Below, piece after piece: positions 25,587-34,320 of a stretch of DNA of 64,000 nt. The first letter of the stretch is position 1. Each line of letters begins with the position of its first letter. Position numbers and translations under genes: made by a program. The DNA is taken from assembly GCA_015075305.1 (NCBI GenBank), contig JABTUS010000004.1, positions 1 through 64,000 on the forward strand, written 5' to 3'. The DNA comes from Opitutaceae bacterium. GTDB taxonomy: Bacteria; Verrucomicrobiota; Verrucomicrobiia; Opitutales; Opitutaceae. The notes under the pieces are model-generated. The model was not told the DNA's origin, did not search any database, and worked only from the letters and a program-made list of their open reading frames with translations.

Positions 25587-26390
25587 ATGTCGAAGGCTCA
25601 CCCAGAAAAACCGGATTCCGTGCGCTGGATGGCGATATGCGCGTATGATGGTTCCGATTTTGCGGGATGGCAGAGCCAGCCGGGAGGAAGATCCGTGCAG
25701 GATGTGATTGAAGCGCGCCTGGGACGGATAGCGGAACTGCCTGTGCGCATCCATGGCAGCGGGCGGACCGATGCGGGTGTGCATGCGAAGGCTCAGGTCT
25801 TTCATTTCGATCTGCGCTGGCGGCATGGGGCGCAACGCCTGCTGGCGGCGATGCGGGTCGGGCTGCCACCATCACTGCAGATTTGCAGCGTGCGCGAAAA
25901 GCGGCCGGATTTCCATGCCCGGTTCGACGTGGTTCGGAAGCGCTATGAATACCGGATTTTTCTTGGCAATCCGGATCCCTTCATCCGCCGGTTTGTCTGG
26001 GGGCTGGACCGCCCGGAGCCCCTTGATTTCAACGCCATGCACGCGGCTGTGCGCCACCTGCGGGGACGCCACGACTTTGCCGCTTTCTCCGCATTGAACG
26101 GAAGCGATCGGGACGACACTGTCAGGCGGCTCGATCGCTTAGAGATTCATCGCAAGGGCCGCAATCTGCGCATCGTGGCCGAGGCGGATGGATTTCTCTA
26201 CAAGATGGTGAGAACGCTTGTCGGTGCGCTTGTCGCGGTCGGCACCGGAAAGGCAACACCCGGGCGAATCCGCCAGATGCTTGTCGACGGGCTGCGCCCT
26301 CCGGAAGTGGAGACAGCGCCCCCACAGGGCCTCTGCCTCATGAAGGTTTGGTATCCGCTGTCGGCGAAAGGACCTGGCAAACGACCGTGA
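25587..26390 (+). CDS. truA: tRNA pseudouridine(38-40) synthase
   Basis: A 267-residue dimeric enzyme that modifies the anticodon stem-loop. The catalytic Asp62 is in HGSGRTDAGVHA; CAYDGSDFAGWQSQP and the RYEYRI and RRLDRLE blocks are conserved. ATG 25587 puts the first family motif at residue ~18; the longer frame from 25485 has no similarity. Its stop overlaps the GTG of the comF-like gene by 4 bases. Confidence 0.95.
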   Translation: MSKAHPEKPDSVRWMAICAYDGSDFAGWQSQPGGRSVQDVIEARLGRIAELPVRIHGSGRTDAGVHAKAQVFHFDLRWRHGAQRLLAAMRVGLPPSLQICSVREKRPDFHARFDVVRKRYEYRIFLGNPDPFIRRFVWGLDRPEPLDFNAMHAAVRHLRGRHDFAAFSALNGSDRDDTVRRLDRLEIHRKGRNLRIVAEADGFLYKMVRTLVGALVAVGTGKATPGRIRQMLVDGLRPPEVETAPPQGLCLMKVWYPLSAKGPGKRP

Positions 26391-27139
26391 ATGTCAGTGA
26401 TGGAGTTTTCGCATTGCGGGAGAGCATTCGATGCGCCGGCGATCTGATGTTTCCGCCGCTTTGCGTTGGGTGTGGAGGATTGGTTGAGGGCAACCCGCCG
26501 TTTCGCCATGTCTGTCGAGCATGCATCCCTGGGATTGTCAGAGTGAGCCCCCCCCATTGTACGGTGTGCGGGCACCCGTTTTTTGGGGAGGTGGAGGGGG
26601 ATCGCGTGTGTCCGCATTGCGTGGAGCTCACGCCCCGGTTTCGATCCGGACTCACGGCGGTTCTTTTGCGGGGACCCGCGCGGGCGATGATCATCGAGCT
26701 CAAGTACCATCACGGACTTCATGTGCTGCATGAAATCGAAATGATCGTGCGTCAGTCGCCTCACCTCCTGAGCCATCTGCGTGACGCCGTCCTCGTTCCG
26801 GTGCCTTTGCATCCGCGCAAGGAACGCGAACGTGGCTACAATCAGAGCCTGCTGCTGGCGGAGGTGTTTGCACGCGCGGCTGGGGGCGAAACGCGTGTGG
26901 ATTCTCTGCTGCAACGCGTCACGGATACCATGACGCAAACGGCATTCGATAGACGCAGTCGGCGGGAGAACCTGAAAAATGCCTTTGCACTGGCTCCGCG
27001 GTCCAGCATTCTGCCGAACCAGCATTACATCCTTGTCGATGACGTCTTTACCACGGGTTCCACTCTCAACAGCTGCGCAAGCGTGCTTCGCGATGCGGGG
27101 GTTGTGAAGCTCGACGTAGCGACGTTTGGTCACGGTTAG
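26387..27139 (+). CDS. ComF family phosphoribosyltransferase-like protein
   Basis: A 250-residue ComF/GntX-type protein. It has an N-terminal zinc ribbon with cysteine pairs in [27 protein letters not shown] and VCPHC, then a PRTase domain with the PRPP loop [13 protein letters not shown] and the [14 protein letters not shown] block. ComF proteins are linked to natural transformation and perhaps recombination, but the biochemical role is unsettled. GTG 26387 overlaps the truA stop (GTGA), which sets the start. All zinc cysteines are kept here, in contrast to the AccD gene immediately downstream. Confidence 0.88.
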   Translation: MNVSDGVFALRESIRCAGDLMFPPLCVGCGGLVEGNPPFRHVCRACIPGIVRVSPPHCTVCGHPFFGEVEGDRVCPHCVELTPRFRSGLTAVLLRGPARAMIIELKYHHGLHVLHEIEMIVRQSPHLLSHLRDAVLVPVPLHPRKERERGYNQSLLLAEVFARAAGGETRVDSLLQRVTDTMTQTAFDRRSRRENLKNAFALAPRSSILPNQHYILVDDVFTTGSTLNSCASVLRDAGVVKLDVATFGHG

Positions 27140-27168
27140 GTCCGACTTCTATCGTCCTTCATCGAACC

Positions 27169-28038
27169 ATGGCGCTTTTCAGCAAGCCGAAGTATTCCAC
27201 CGTTGTTGTCAAAAAGAAGGACATCCCAAAGGGGTTGTGGACGAAGTGTCCGATTTCCGGGGAGATTGTTTTCAACAAGGAGCTGGAAGCCAACCTGATG
27301 GTGGTGCCGAAGAGCGGGTACCATTTCCCCATTGGGGCCCGGCAGCGGATCGCATCCCTGCTCGATCCCGGGAGTTTTGAGGAAGCGGATGCGGCCCTTC
27401 GATCGGCAGACCCCCTTGGCTTTGTCGATTCCCAGCCCTATCCGGAGCGAATCAAGAAGTACGAGCGTGAAAGCGGTTTGAATGAGGCGGTGGTTTGCGG
27501 AACGGGAAACATCGAGGAGATACCCGTTTCAGTGGCGGTGATGGATTTTCGCTTCTGTGGTGGCGCGATGGGGTCGGCGGTGGGCGAAAAGATCACGCGG
27601 GCCATTGAGGTTGCTCTCAAGAAAAGGATACCCTGCATCATTTTCAGCGCCTCGGGCGGCGCGCGCATGCAGGAGGGAATTTTTTCGTTGATGCAGATGG
27701 CAAAAACGAGCGCGGCGCTGGGTCGCCTGGCGGAGGCGAGGCTGCCCTACGTTTCCGTGCTCACACATCCCACCATGGGAGGTGTCACGGCCAGCTTTGC
27801 GACATTGGGAGATCTCAATATAGCCGAACCCGGGGCGTTGATCGGTTTTGCCGGTGCGCGAGTCATCAAGGAAACCACGAAACAAACGCTTCCGCCGGGA
27901 TTCCAAAGCGCGGAGTTTCTTCTGAAGCATGGATTGATTGACCAGATTGTCGGACGACTTGAAATGCGCAGCCATCTGCGCGACGTGCTGACGGCGCTGT
28001 TTCTGAAGCGCCGCGCACCCGGTGCGGCCAAGGCCTGA
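27169..28038 (+). CDS. accD: Acetyl-CoA carboxylase carboxyltransferase subunit beta, zinc ribbon degenerate
   Basis: The 289-residue beta subunit of the carboxyltransferase that makes malonyl-CoA for fatty-acid synthesis. The crotonase-fold core is intact: [56 protein letters not shown] and GFQSAEFLL. The N-terminal zinc ribbon normally reads C-x2-C...C-x2-C. Here it is Cys27, Ser30, Val46 and Ser49 ([19 protein letters not shown]), so zinc cannot be bound in the usual way. The surrounding fold residues are conserved, which suggests a natural variant and not decay. The partner accA is not in the window. Confidence 0.95.
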   Translation: MALFSKPKYSTVVVKKKDIPKGLWTKCPISGEIVFNKELEANLMVVPKSGYHFPIGARQRIASLLDPGSFEEADAALRSADPLGFVDSQPYPERIKKYERESGLNEAVVCGTGNIEEIPVSVAVMDFRFCGGAMGSAVGEKITRAIEVALKKRIPCIIFSASGGARMQEGIFSLMQMAKTSAALGRLAEARLPYVSVLTHPTMGGVTASFATLGDLNIAEPGALIGFAGARVIKETTKQTLPPGFQSAEFLLKHGLIDQIVGRLEMRSHLRDVLTALFLKRRAPGAAKA

Positions 28039-28072
28039 CCTGGGTGCCTGGATCGGCAAAGCCGCAATACGC

Positions 28073-29380
28073 ATGTCCGGAGTCATGCCGTTCACCGACT
28101 ATGAGTCGGTTCAGGACTATCTCTTTTCGCTGAAGGCGCGCGGAGTGAAGTTCGGCATCGACCGGATGAGGCTGCTGGTCGCGGAGCTGGGGCATCCCGA
28201 GCTTGTCGTGCCGACGATACACATCACGGGCACGAATGGGAAGGGGTCGACGGCGGCGATGCTGGACTCGATTTTTCGGAGGGAGGGATGGAAAGTGGGG
28301 CTCTACACTTCGCCGCACCTCGTTCGACTGGGAGAGCGCGTGCAGGTGAACCGTCGCATCCTTTCCGAGGAGGAAATAACGGCGTTCACGAACGAACTTC
28401 GGCCCGTGGCGGAGCGGCTGGCGCATGGTGCGCCGGAGGATCATGCGAGCTTCTTTGAGTTCATGACGGCCATGGCATTTCTTCAGTTCAAGAGGAAGCG
28501 TTGTGATCTCAGCATCGTGGAGGTTGGACTTGGCGGGCGGCTCGATGCCACGAATGTGGTTGATCCGTTGGTTTCAATCGTGACCTCCATCAGCCTCGAC
28601 CACTGCGAAATGCTGGGGGAAACGGTGGCGCGGATCGCCGCTGAGAAGGCGGGGATCATCAAACCCGGCAAGCCTGTCGTCATGGGCAGGGTTCCCCCGG
28701 AGGCGGAAAGGGTGATTCGCGAGGTGGCCGCGGCCCAGCGGTGTGCGGTTCATTCCGTGCGCGACGAGTTTGGCGAGGATCTTGCGCGGTATCCGTCCAC
28801 CAATCTGGAGGGAGACTACCAGCGGTGGAATGCGGCGACCGCGACCCTGGCGGCGCGCATCCTGGCGCCTGCATGGGAGCTCAGCAGCCAGCTCATTGAC
28901 GAGGGACTGCACCAGGTTGTCTGGCCTGGGCGCTGGCAGCGGGTGACGCTTGGTGGACGCACCCTGATCCTCGACGCCTCGCACAACCCCGAGGGAGCTG
29001 AAGTTTTGCGTTCCAACCTTGCGGCGCTCCATCGCGAGACCGGACGGAAGCCTGTCTTCATAACCGGGGTCCTTGGAGCCGCGCGGGCGGCGCCACTCCT
29101 CCACACGATCGCAGATTATGCGAGTGAGATCAACCTGGTCGCGCCGCATCAGGCCAGGGCGACACCTGTCGAGGAGTTGGAGAAACTCATACCGCCGGAG
29201 TATGCCGGCACGGTGAAGCGCGCATCCCTCGAAGCGCTCTTTCCTCAAGGCAGGCGATGCACGGCGGGAGGACCGGATGACATTGTCGTAGTCACCGGAT
29301 CCATTTACCTGCTTGGGGAGATCTTCGCGCTGATCGCGCCGGAAATGGGTGCCGGCGAAGGCCGACTCCAGGACTTCTAA
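28073..29380 (+). CDS. folC: Bifunctional folylpolyglutamate/dihydrofolate synthase
   Basis: A 435-residue Mur-ligase-type enzyme that adds glutamate to dihydropteroate and folates. It has the P-loop [30 protein letters not shown], the DATNVV and [15 protein letters not shown] metal/substrate blocks, and [11 protein letters not shown]. The C-terminal domain has [13 protein letters not shown]. The pairing accD-folC is common. ATG 28085 is an alternative start. It converges with purA, overlapping it by 4 bases at the stops. Confidence 0.94.
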   Translation: MSGVMPFTDYESVQDYLFSLKARGVKFGIDRMRLLVAELGHPELVVPTIHITGTNGKGSTAAMLDSIFRREGWKVGLYTSPHLVRLGERVQVNRRILSEEEITAFTNELRPVAERLAHGAPEDHASFFEFMTAMAFLQFKRKRCDLSIVEVGLGGRLDATNVVDPLVSIVTSISLDHCEMLGETVARIAAEKAGIIKPGKPVVMGRVPPEAERVIREVAAAQRCAVHSVRDEFGEDLARYPSTNLEGDYQRWNAATATLAARILAPAWELSSQLIDEGLHQVVWPGRWQRVTLGGRTLILDASHNPEGAEVLRSNLAALHRETGRKPVFITGVLGAARAAPLLHTIADYASEINLVAPHQARATPVEELEKLIPPEYAGTVKRASLEALFPQGRRCTAGGPDDIVVVTGSIYLLGEIFALIAPEMGAGEGRLQDF

Positions 29381-30918
29381 AGACGGATCAGTTCGGACGT
29401 GGGCGGGACATCCTTGATGATCTGGGAGGGATCCGGACCCACGCCGAGGTAGCGGAGGTTCGGCAGGTGTTGCGGACGGCTGCCAGGGCCGCCGCCATGG
29501 GCCACATCGACCACGGCCCGCACCATCGCCGCCACATAGCGGCGGGCGTTGACAGGAAGGTCCGAGAAGTGGCGGACGCGGGATATGTCCTCGTGCCAGC
29601 CCGGGTGACGCGTGTACACCGGCCGCAGGGTTTTTCGCACGGCTTCGTTGCGAGGCACGTGGGAGTAGCGGCGCCCTGTCGAATCCTGGTAGGCGACGGC
29701 GATCTGGAGGTCGCCCTTCCACTCTCCCGAATGCGTGAGGGCGTCGGCCTTGTTGATCATGAGGTCCTGAAATCCGCCGTACCTGAGCACGTCCCCCTTC
29801 TCGACGGCATCGAACCAGCCGACCATGCGCTGGCGGCCCGTGCTGGTGCCGAATTCGAGCTGCTTCAGTTTTGCCGTGAGCGGGTGGTTCTCCTCCATTT
29901 CGGTCAGGAAGGTGTGCGTTCCGACCTTGGTGTCATAGGCCTTGGCCACACCGAACGTGTGAATCGGCTGCACAGGGATGCCGGCGCTCTCGAAAAACTC
30001 GGGCGTGAACGTGTGCGACGCGGTCACGTTGGGAGAGTAGCCGTGGCGCTTGTCGAGCCAGTAGGACTGGCCGAATTCACCGATGATCGTGCGACCGGCG
30101 GCCGTTTCGCGCAGCATGAGCTCGCGAACCTCCCCGATGTTGGCCGCGAGCGCGGTGCCCGCCCGCCAGTAGACCTCGGTGAGCATGTCGAGGTTGAGGG
30201 AGAACGGTCCGTCCCCGCGGAAGCGGTTGAAGTCGAATTCCTCCTTTGAAAACACGCCGAGTTCGATGCCCTCCGCATTGGCGCGAAGTTCCGCCGTGGA
30301 AAGCTTCTCGAAGAATCCGGCGAAAGTCTCGGGCTTCACGCGGCAGACATGCTCAATCGTGCGCAGCGCCCGGTCGCAGCGCTGGGCGAGCTTTCGCGCA
30401 AAGTAGTTCCTGCCAGCGAGGAAGTCGGAGAAAGTGATCTGCCACTGGCCGACCTCATCCAGGTAGGCTGGCGTGATGCCGCGGCCCGTCGAGCCTCGCG
30501 GCGCCTCCGCGAGGACATTGATGCGATAGTCCTCCCAGGCGAGATCCAGCAGGCGATGGGAGAGGTCGGAGACAAGCGTGCGCTCGTCGATCAGCAAACG
30601 TGAGTAGACCGCGTAGCCCTTTTTCTCCAGCGGGCGCGCCTCCCAGTGGACCTTCCGTGGATCGGCCACGACACCGCTGCCGATCGCGAGATGAGCGATC
30701 TCGCGTTCAACAACTCCCGAAGGGAGAAGGTTCAGCTTGATCCCCGCCGCCGTATGGCCCGAGTTGGCTCCGCCGTTGACCTTGAGCACGACCGATACGG
30801 GCGTGGGTGAGGTCGAAAGCTCGTGGGCGATCTCGGGGATCAGGCGGCCCTTGCCTTCGTCGCCGAAGGAAATGCCGGCATCGGCAATCAACTGACTGGT
30901 GAAAGGAAGGAGTGACAT
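29377..30918 (-). CDS. purA: Adenylosuccinate synthase, long divergent form
   Basis: Makes adenylosuccinate from IMP, aspartate and GTP, the first committed step to AMP. Motifs are present but variant: [14 protein letters not shown] (catalytic Asp20), NGGANSGHT (His55), [15 protein letters not shown], and [14 protein letters not shown] for the usual ATTGRxRRxGWxD. At 513 residues it is ~80 longer than E. coli PurA; extra sequence lies around residues 30-45 and in the C-terminal third ([20 protein letters not shown]). ATG 30918 places the P-loop-like region at the N-terminus. Lying directly after guaB, it joins both branches from IMP in one operon. Confidence 0.88.
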   Translation of the reverse strand: MSLLPFTSQLIADAGISFGDEGKGRLIPEIAHELSTSPTPVSVVLKVNGGANSGHTAAGIKLNLLPSGVVEREIAHLAIGSGVVADPRKVHWEARPLEKKGYAVYSRLLIDERTLVSDLSHRLLDLAWEDYRINVLAEAPRGSTGRGITPAYLDEVGQWQITFSDFLAGRNYFARKLAQRCDRALRTIEHVCRVKPETFAGFFEKLSTAELRANAEGIELGVFSKEEFDFNRFRGDGPFSLNLDMLTEVYWRAGTALAANIGEVRELMLRETAAGRTIIGEFGQSYWLDKRHGYSPNVTASHTFTPEFFESAGIPVQPIHTFGVAKAYDTKVGTHTFLTEMEENHPLTAKLKQLEFGTSTGRQRMVGWFDAVEKGDVLRYGGFQDLMINKADALTHSGEWKGDLQIAVAYQDSTGRRYSHVPRNEAVRKTLRPVYTRHPGWHEDISRVRHFSDLPVNARRYVAAMVRAVVDVAHGGGPGSRPQHLPNLRYLGVGPDPSQIIKDVPPTSELIRL

Positions 30919-31019
30919 GGTTCCTGAGAGGCAACCGAGGTCCAACCCCTGTTGCCCGACAGTTGAAGCCGCCGTGCGGGGTCTGATGCAAACAGATTCT
31001 TTCGGTCGCACCAAAACCG

Positions 31020-32606
31020 CTAACCCTTGGGCTGGGTCTTGATTTCGACCACATCGTGCGGCGCGGCTTCCTTCTGACCGGCCGGACTGACGCGAATATA
31101 GCGTGCGCGCGCGCGGAGTTCGGGCAGGGTGCCCGCCCCCAGGTAGCCCATGCCGCTCTGAATGCCGCCGAGGAGGTTGGAAAGCACGTCATCGGCGGAT
31201 CCCGATACTTCCTTCAGGGCCTCAATGCCTTCAGCGGTCAATTTGCGGGAAGTGTCAGTCTTGTCGTGACCATAACGTGCCGCGCTTCCCGCCTTCATGG
31301 CGGCCACCGAACCCATGCCGCGATATTGCTTATAGAGTTTGCCATTGATTTCCATGATCTCACCGGGAGCCTCCCGGCAGCCGGCGAGCAGTCCGCCGAG
31401 AATCACGGCATCCGAAAGCGTCAATGCCTTCACCAGATCGCCGCTCTTCGTCAATCCGCCATCGGCAATGATTCTGACGCCGGAACCGGCGGCGGCGGCG
31501 CTTGCGACATAGAGTGCGGTGAGCTGGGGAATGCCCACGCCCGCGACGATGCGCGTCGTGCAGATGGATCCCGGACCCTGGCCCACCTTGATGGCGCTGG
31601 CGCCGCAGTCCGCGAGAAATTTCACGCCTTCGGCGCTGGTGACATTACCGGCGATCAGGGTGAGGCTCGGAAAGGCGTCGCGCAGCATCTTCACAATGTC
31701 ACCCACGCCGGCGCTGTGCCCATGCGCCGTGGACACCGCCACGGCATCGATGGATTCATCCATGAGGTGACCCACATGCGTGATCATGCGATCCCGGTCG
31801 AGAGAGCCGTCCGGTTTGCGCACAGGTGCGATGGCGGCTCCGACGACCAGTCGAAATTCGGAATCGCGGGCCGGCTTGCGGCGCGACTTCGCCTCCGCCG
31901 TGATGCGCTCGACATCTGAAAATGTCACGAGCCCCCGAAGGCGGTCATTGTCGTCCACGACGAGCATCTTGTGGATGCCGACATTCTCGGTAAAAAAGGC
32001 ATCCGCGGCGGCAATCGGATCAGGCTGGAGCGCGCGTTCGTGCACCGTGCGAATATCCTTCCGCGGCACCATGGCCTCCGAAACCTTCTTCGAACGGTAA
32101 CGTTCGCGCACCGTGGCGCCGGACAACAGGCCGACGAGTCTGCCCTGGGAGTCGAGCACGGGGAATGTGCGAAACTCGAAGCGCCGCTGATCGATCATGG
32201 CGAGGACGTCACCGAGGTGCTGATCCGGGGTCACCGTGATCGGATCCTGAATCAGCCCGTGAATGTGACGTTTGACACGGGCAACCTCCTTCACCTGGTC
32301 GCGGGCCGCCATGTTGTAGTGAATGATGCCCAGTCCGCCGTTCAGCGCCATGGCGATGGCCATGCGCGCCTCGGTGACCGTGTCCATGTCCGACGAAATG
32401 ATTGGAATGGACAACCGGAGGGATTCCGAAAGGGACGTGCCCGTGTCGGTATCGCGGGGAAGGACGTCCGAGTAGAGCGTGGCGAGCGAGACATCGTCAA
32501 ATGTCAGCGCCATGGGCAGATTGGCCCGGAAGAACTCCGCGGCGGGCTGGTAGAACTCCGCATCAATCGCGGAGGCGGTGGAGGGACGAATGGCAACCTC
32601 AGTCAT
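31020..32606 (-). CDS. guaB: IMP dehydrogenase
   Basis: Oxidises IMP to XMP with NAD+, the rate-limiting step to GMP. The 528-residue protein has the TIM-barrel start LTFDDVSL and [19 protein letters not shown], two CBS domains (about residues 115-235) that usually bind regulatory nucleotides, and the catalytic loop [21 protein letters not shown] with the nucleophilic Cys. The flap contains [12 protein letters not shown] and SARY. It reads 'SSDMDTVTE' for the typical 'SAxMDTVTE'. It is followed by purA and preceded by lspA. Confidence 0.96.
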   Translation of the reverse strand: MTEVAIRPSTASAIDAEFYQPAAEFFRANLPMALTFDDVSLATLYSDVLPRDTDTGTSLSESLRLSIPIISSDMDTVTEARMAIAMALNGGLGIIHYNMAARDQVKEVARVKRHIHGLIQDPITVTPDQHLGDVLAMIDQRRFEFRTFPVLDSQGRLVGLLSGATVRERYRSKKVSEAMVPRKDIRTVHERALQPDPIAAADAFFTENVGIHKMLVVDDNDRLRGLVTFSDVERITAEAKSRRKPARDSEFRLVVGAAIAPVRKPDGSLDRDRMITHVGHLMDESIDAVAVSTAHGHSAGVGDIVKMLRDAFPSLTLIAGNVTSAEGVKFLADCGASAIKVGQGPGSICTTRIVAGVGIPQLTALYVASAAAAGSGVRIIADGGLTKSGDLVKALTLSDAVILGGLLAGCREAPGEIMEINGKLYKQYRGMGSVAAMKAGSAARYGHDKTDTSRKLTAEGIEALKEVSGSADDVLSNLLGGIQSGMGYLGAGTLPELRARARYIRVSPAGQKEAAPHDVVEIKTQPKG

Positions 32607-32671
32607 GGTTGCCGGGAAGGAAGTAGAGCGTCCGGCGAGAAGCGCAAATGCTTTCTGCGGAAAGCGCCCGC

Positions 32672-33256
32672 CTATCGCGCGGATTCGGGATTCCGGAGCG
32701 ACCAGATCAGGTAGATTGCGACTCCGATGCAGATGCCGGAGTCGGCCACGTTGAAGGTCGGATAGATGTATCCGCCGAAATGAAAATCCAGGAAATCGAT
32801 GACGTGCTTGTGGATGATGCGGTCCACGAGGTTTCCCGCGATTCCTCCGCAGAGCAGGCCGAAGCTGAGCTGCACGGGCAGAGCCTTCAGGGATAGCGTA
32901 TGGCGCCAGAAGTATATGGCTGCGAGTGCGGCCAGGGCGAAGCAGGCGAGCAGCAGACTTCGTCCGGTGAACATGCTCCACGCGGCGCCGGTGTTTCCGA
33001 CATGAACAAGGTTGAAGAAACCATCGATGACGGTGATGGCGTCCGGTGGTCCGTAGGTGCCGAGCGGGAGTCGGTTGTTGATCCAGACCTTGGTGACCTG
33101 GTCGAGCGTGAAAAGGACTGCGGCAACAAACCAGAATGTGCGATAGGCGCGGATGCGCTTGCAGAACGCCGGAGGGGACGCAGGCGCCAGCGAGGTTGTC
33201 GCGTCATTCGAATCGGGAGACCGGCTTGAGCCGGCAATGGAAGGACCGGAGTTCAA
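32672..33256 (-). CDS. lspA: Lipoprotein signal peptidase (signal peptidase II)
   Basis: An inner-membrane aspartic protease (194 residues) that removes signal peptides from prolipoproteins. Four hydrophobic segments are visible. The catalytic aspartates are in [12 protein letters not shown] and [13 protein letters not shown] ~35-residue polar N-terminal extension (Ser/Ala/Pro-rich) precedes the first membrane helix. It lies close to ileS, the classic linkage, here with a DksA-like gene between them. Confidence 0.95.
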   Translation of the reverse strand: MNSGPSIAGSSRSPDSNDATTSLAPASPPAFCKRIRAYRTFWFVAAVLFTLDQVTKVWINNRLPLGTYGPPDAITVIDGFFNLVHVGNTGAAWSMFTGRSLLLACFALAALAAIYFWRHTLSLKALPVQLSFGLLCGGIAGNLVDRIIHKHVIDFLDFHFGGYIYPTFNVADSGICIGVAIYLIWSLRNPESAR

Positions 33257-33289
33257 TCAGGGGTCGCCCAGCGTCGGGCTGAGGCCGGC

Positions 33290-34309
33290 CTATTCGTCAT
33301 CGCCGCCTCCGTCGCTGCTGATCGAGCCGCCTTCCTCGCCGGCTTCGCCGAAGAGACCGGCGCCGGTGCGGAGGCGGTAGCGGTTGCGTTCGATTTCCTT
33401 CTGGGCTTCGGCGGAATAGCGGGTGAAGGGCACGGCGAGCAGACGCTCCTTGGCGATGGGCTTTTGGGTTACCTCGCAAATGCCGTAGGATCCCGTCTTG
33501 ATCCGCTTGATCGCCGCCTCGATCTCCGAGAGAGCCTCCTGCTCACTCGATACCAGGCTCAGCGCAAAATCCCGGTCAAACGTGTCGGTTCCGGCATCGG
33601 CCATGTGCTGGCCGTAGCTCGACAGATCGCCCGCGTCGTCCTTGCTCGAACGCTTGAGCGTGTCCTCGCTGTGAAGATCCAGCCTGCCGGTGACATGATT
33701 GCGAAGATCGATCAGGAGCCGGTAGTACCGGCGGAATTTTTCCGGGATGTCCGAGTCGTCCGCTGGCTGTCTTGCCGGTTTGTGGGGATTGAAGCCCAGT
33801 ATGTCGGCGAGCGTTGCGGCCTTGACGTGATTCGGCTGGCTGGGTTTTGCGGCGGTCTTGGCCGCATGGAGCTTGGCGGCCTTTTGATTGTGGTTCGCGG
33901 TGGACGCCTTTTGGGCGACATCGGGATTTCTTGCAGCGATCGTCTTGGCGATTTCGCGCACTTCATCGAGGGAGAATGCGATGGGCTTGGAGGGCTTCTT
34001 GGCTCCGAGGATGCGGCTGCGCAGCGCCTCGCGAGCCTTGCCCTTCTCGACGGCCCTTGGCGACGGTTTGGGTGCCGCCGCGGGCGGGGGGGGAGGAGTG
34101 GCGACAACCGGCGCCGGAGCAGCCTTTTTCGCTGGAACCTTCGAAGCCGGAGCCTTTTTTTCGGCGGCAGCCTTGGCGGGCCCCGGCTTTTTCGGCGATG
34201 GCTTTGGTGAAGGGCGTTTCGCCGATGAAGCAGCGGATGGTTTCTTGGATGGTGCGGGCTTCCGGGAGGAAGATGCGGACTTCGGGGCGGACTTTTTGTG
34301 ACGGGCCAT
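33290..34309 (-). CDS. DksA/TraR-family protein with degenerate zinc finger and long basic N-terminal tail
   Basis: A 339-residue protein. Residues 1-~90 are a Lys/Ala/Pro/Ser-rich, histone H1-like tail (KKSAPKSASSS, KPSPKPSPKKPGPAK). Residues ~195-275 resemble the DksA coiled coil (EKFRRYYRLLIDLRNHVTG; DAGDLSSYGQHMADAGTDTF). The zinc-finger region keeps its framework (GSYGICEVTQKPIAKERLLAVPFTRYSAEAQ) but only one of four cysteines: Cys278, Thr281, Ser299 and Ala302 occupy the C-x2-C...C-x2-C places. DksA-like proteins act on RNA polymerase or, for other members, on DNA. The acidic C-terminus (SSDGGGDDE) is notable. It is placed between ileS and lspA in an operon, as in several other phyla. 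Confidence 0.85.
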   Translation of the reverse strand: MARHKKSAPKSASSSRKPAPSKKPSAASSAKRPSPKPSPKKPGPAKAAAEKKAPASKVPAKKAAPAPVVATPPPPPAAAPKPSPRAVEKGKAREALRSRILGAKKPSKPIAFSLDEVREIAKTIAARNPDVAQKASTANHNQKAAKLHAAKTAAKPSQPNHVKAATLADILGFNPHKPARQPADDSDIPEKFRRYYRLLIDLRNHVTGRLDLHSEDTLKRSSKDDAGDLSSYGQHMADAGTDTFDRDFALSLVSSEQEALSEIEAAIKRIKTGSYGICEVTQKPIAKERLLAVPFTRYSAEAQKEIERNRYRLRTGAGLFGEAGEEGGSISSDGGGDDE

Positions 34310-34320
34310 GTTTCTAGAAA

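Noticed and set aside
33464-34210. Long plus-strand open frame opposite the DksA-like gene
   Set aside because: High-GC shadow of a real gene; Gly/Arg/Leu-rich composition without domains.
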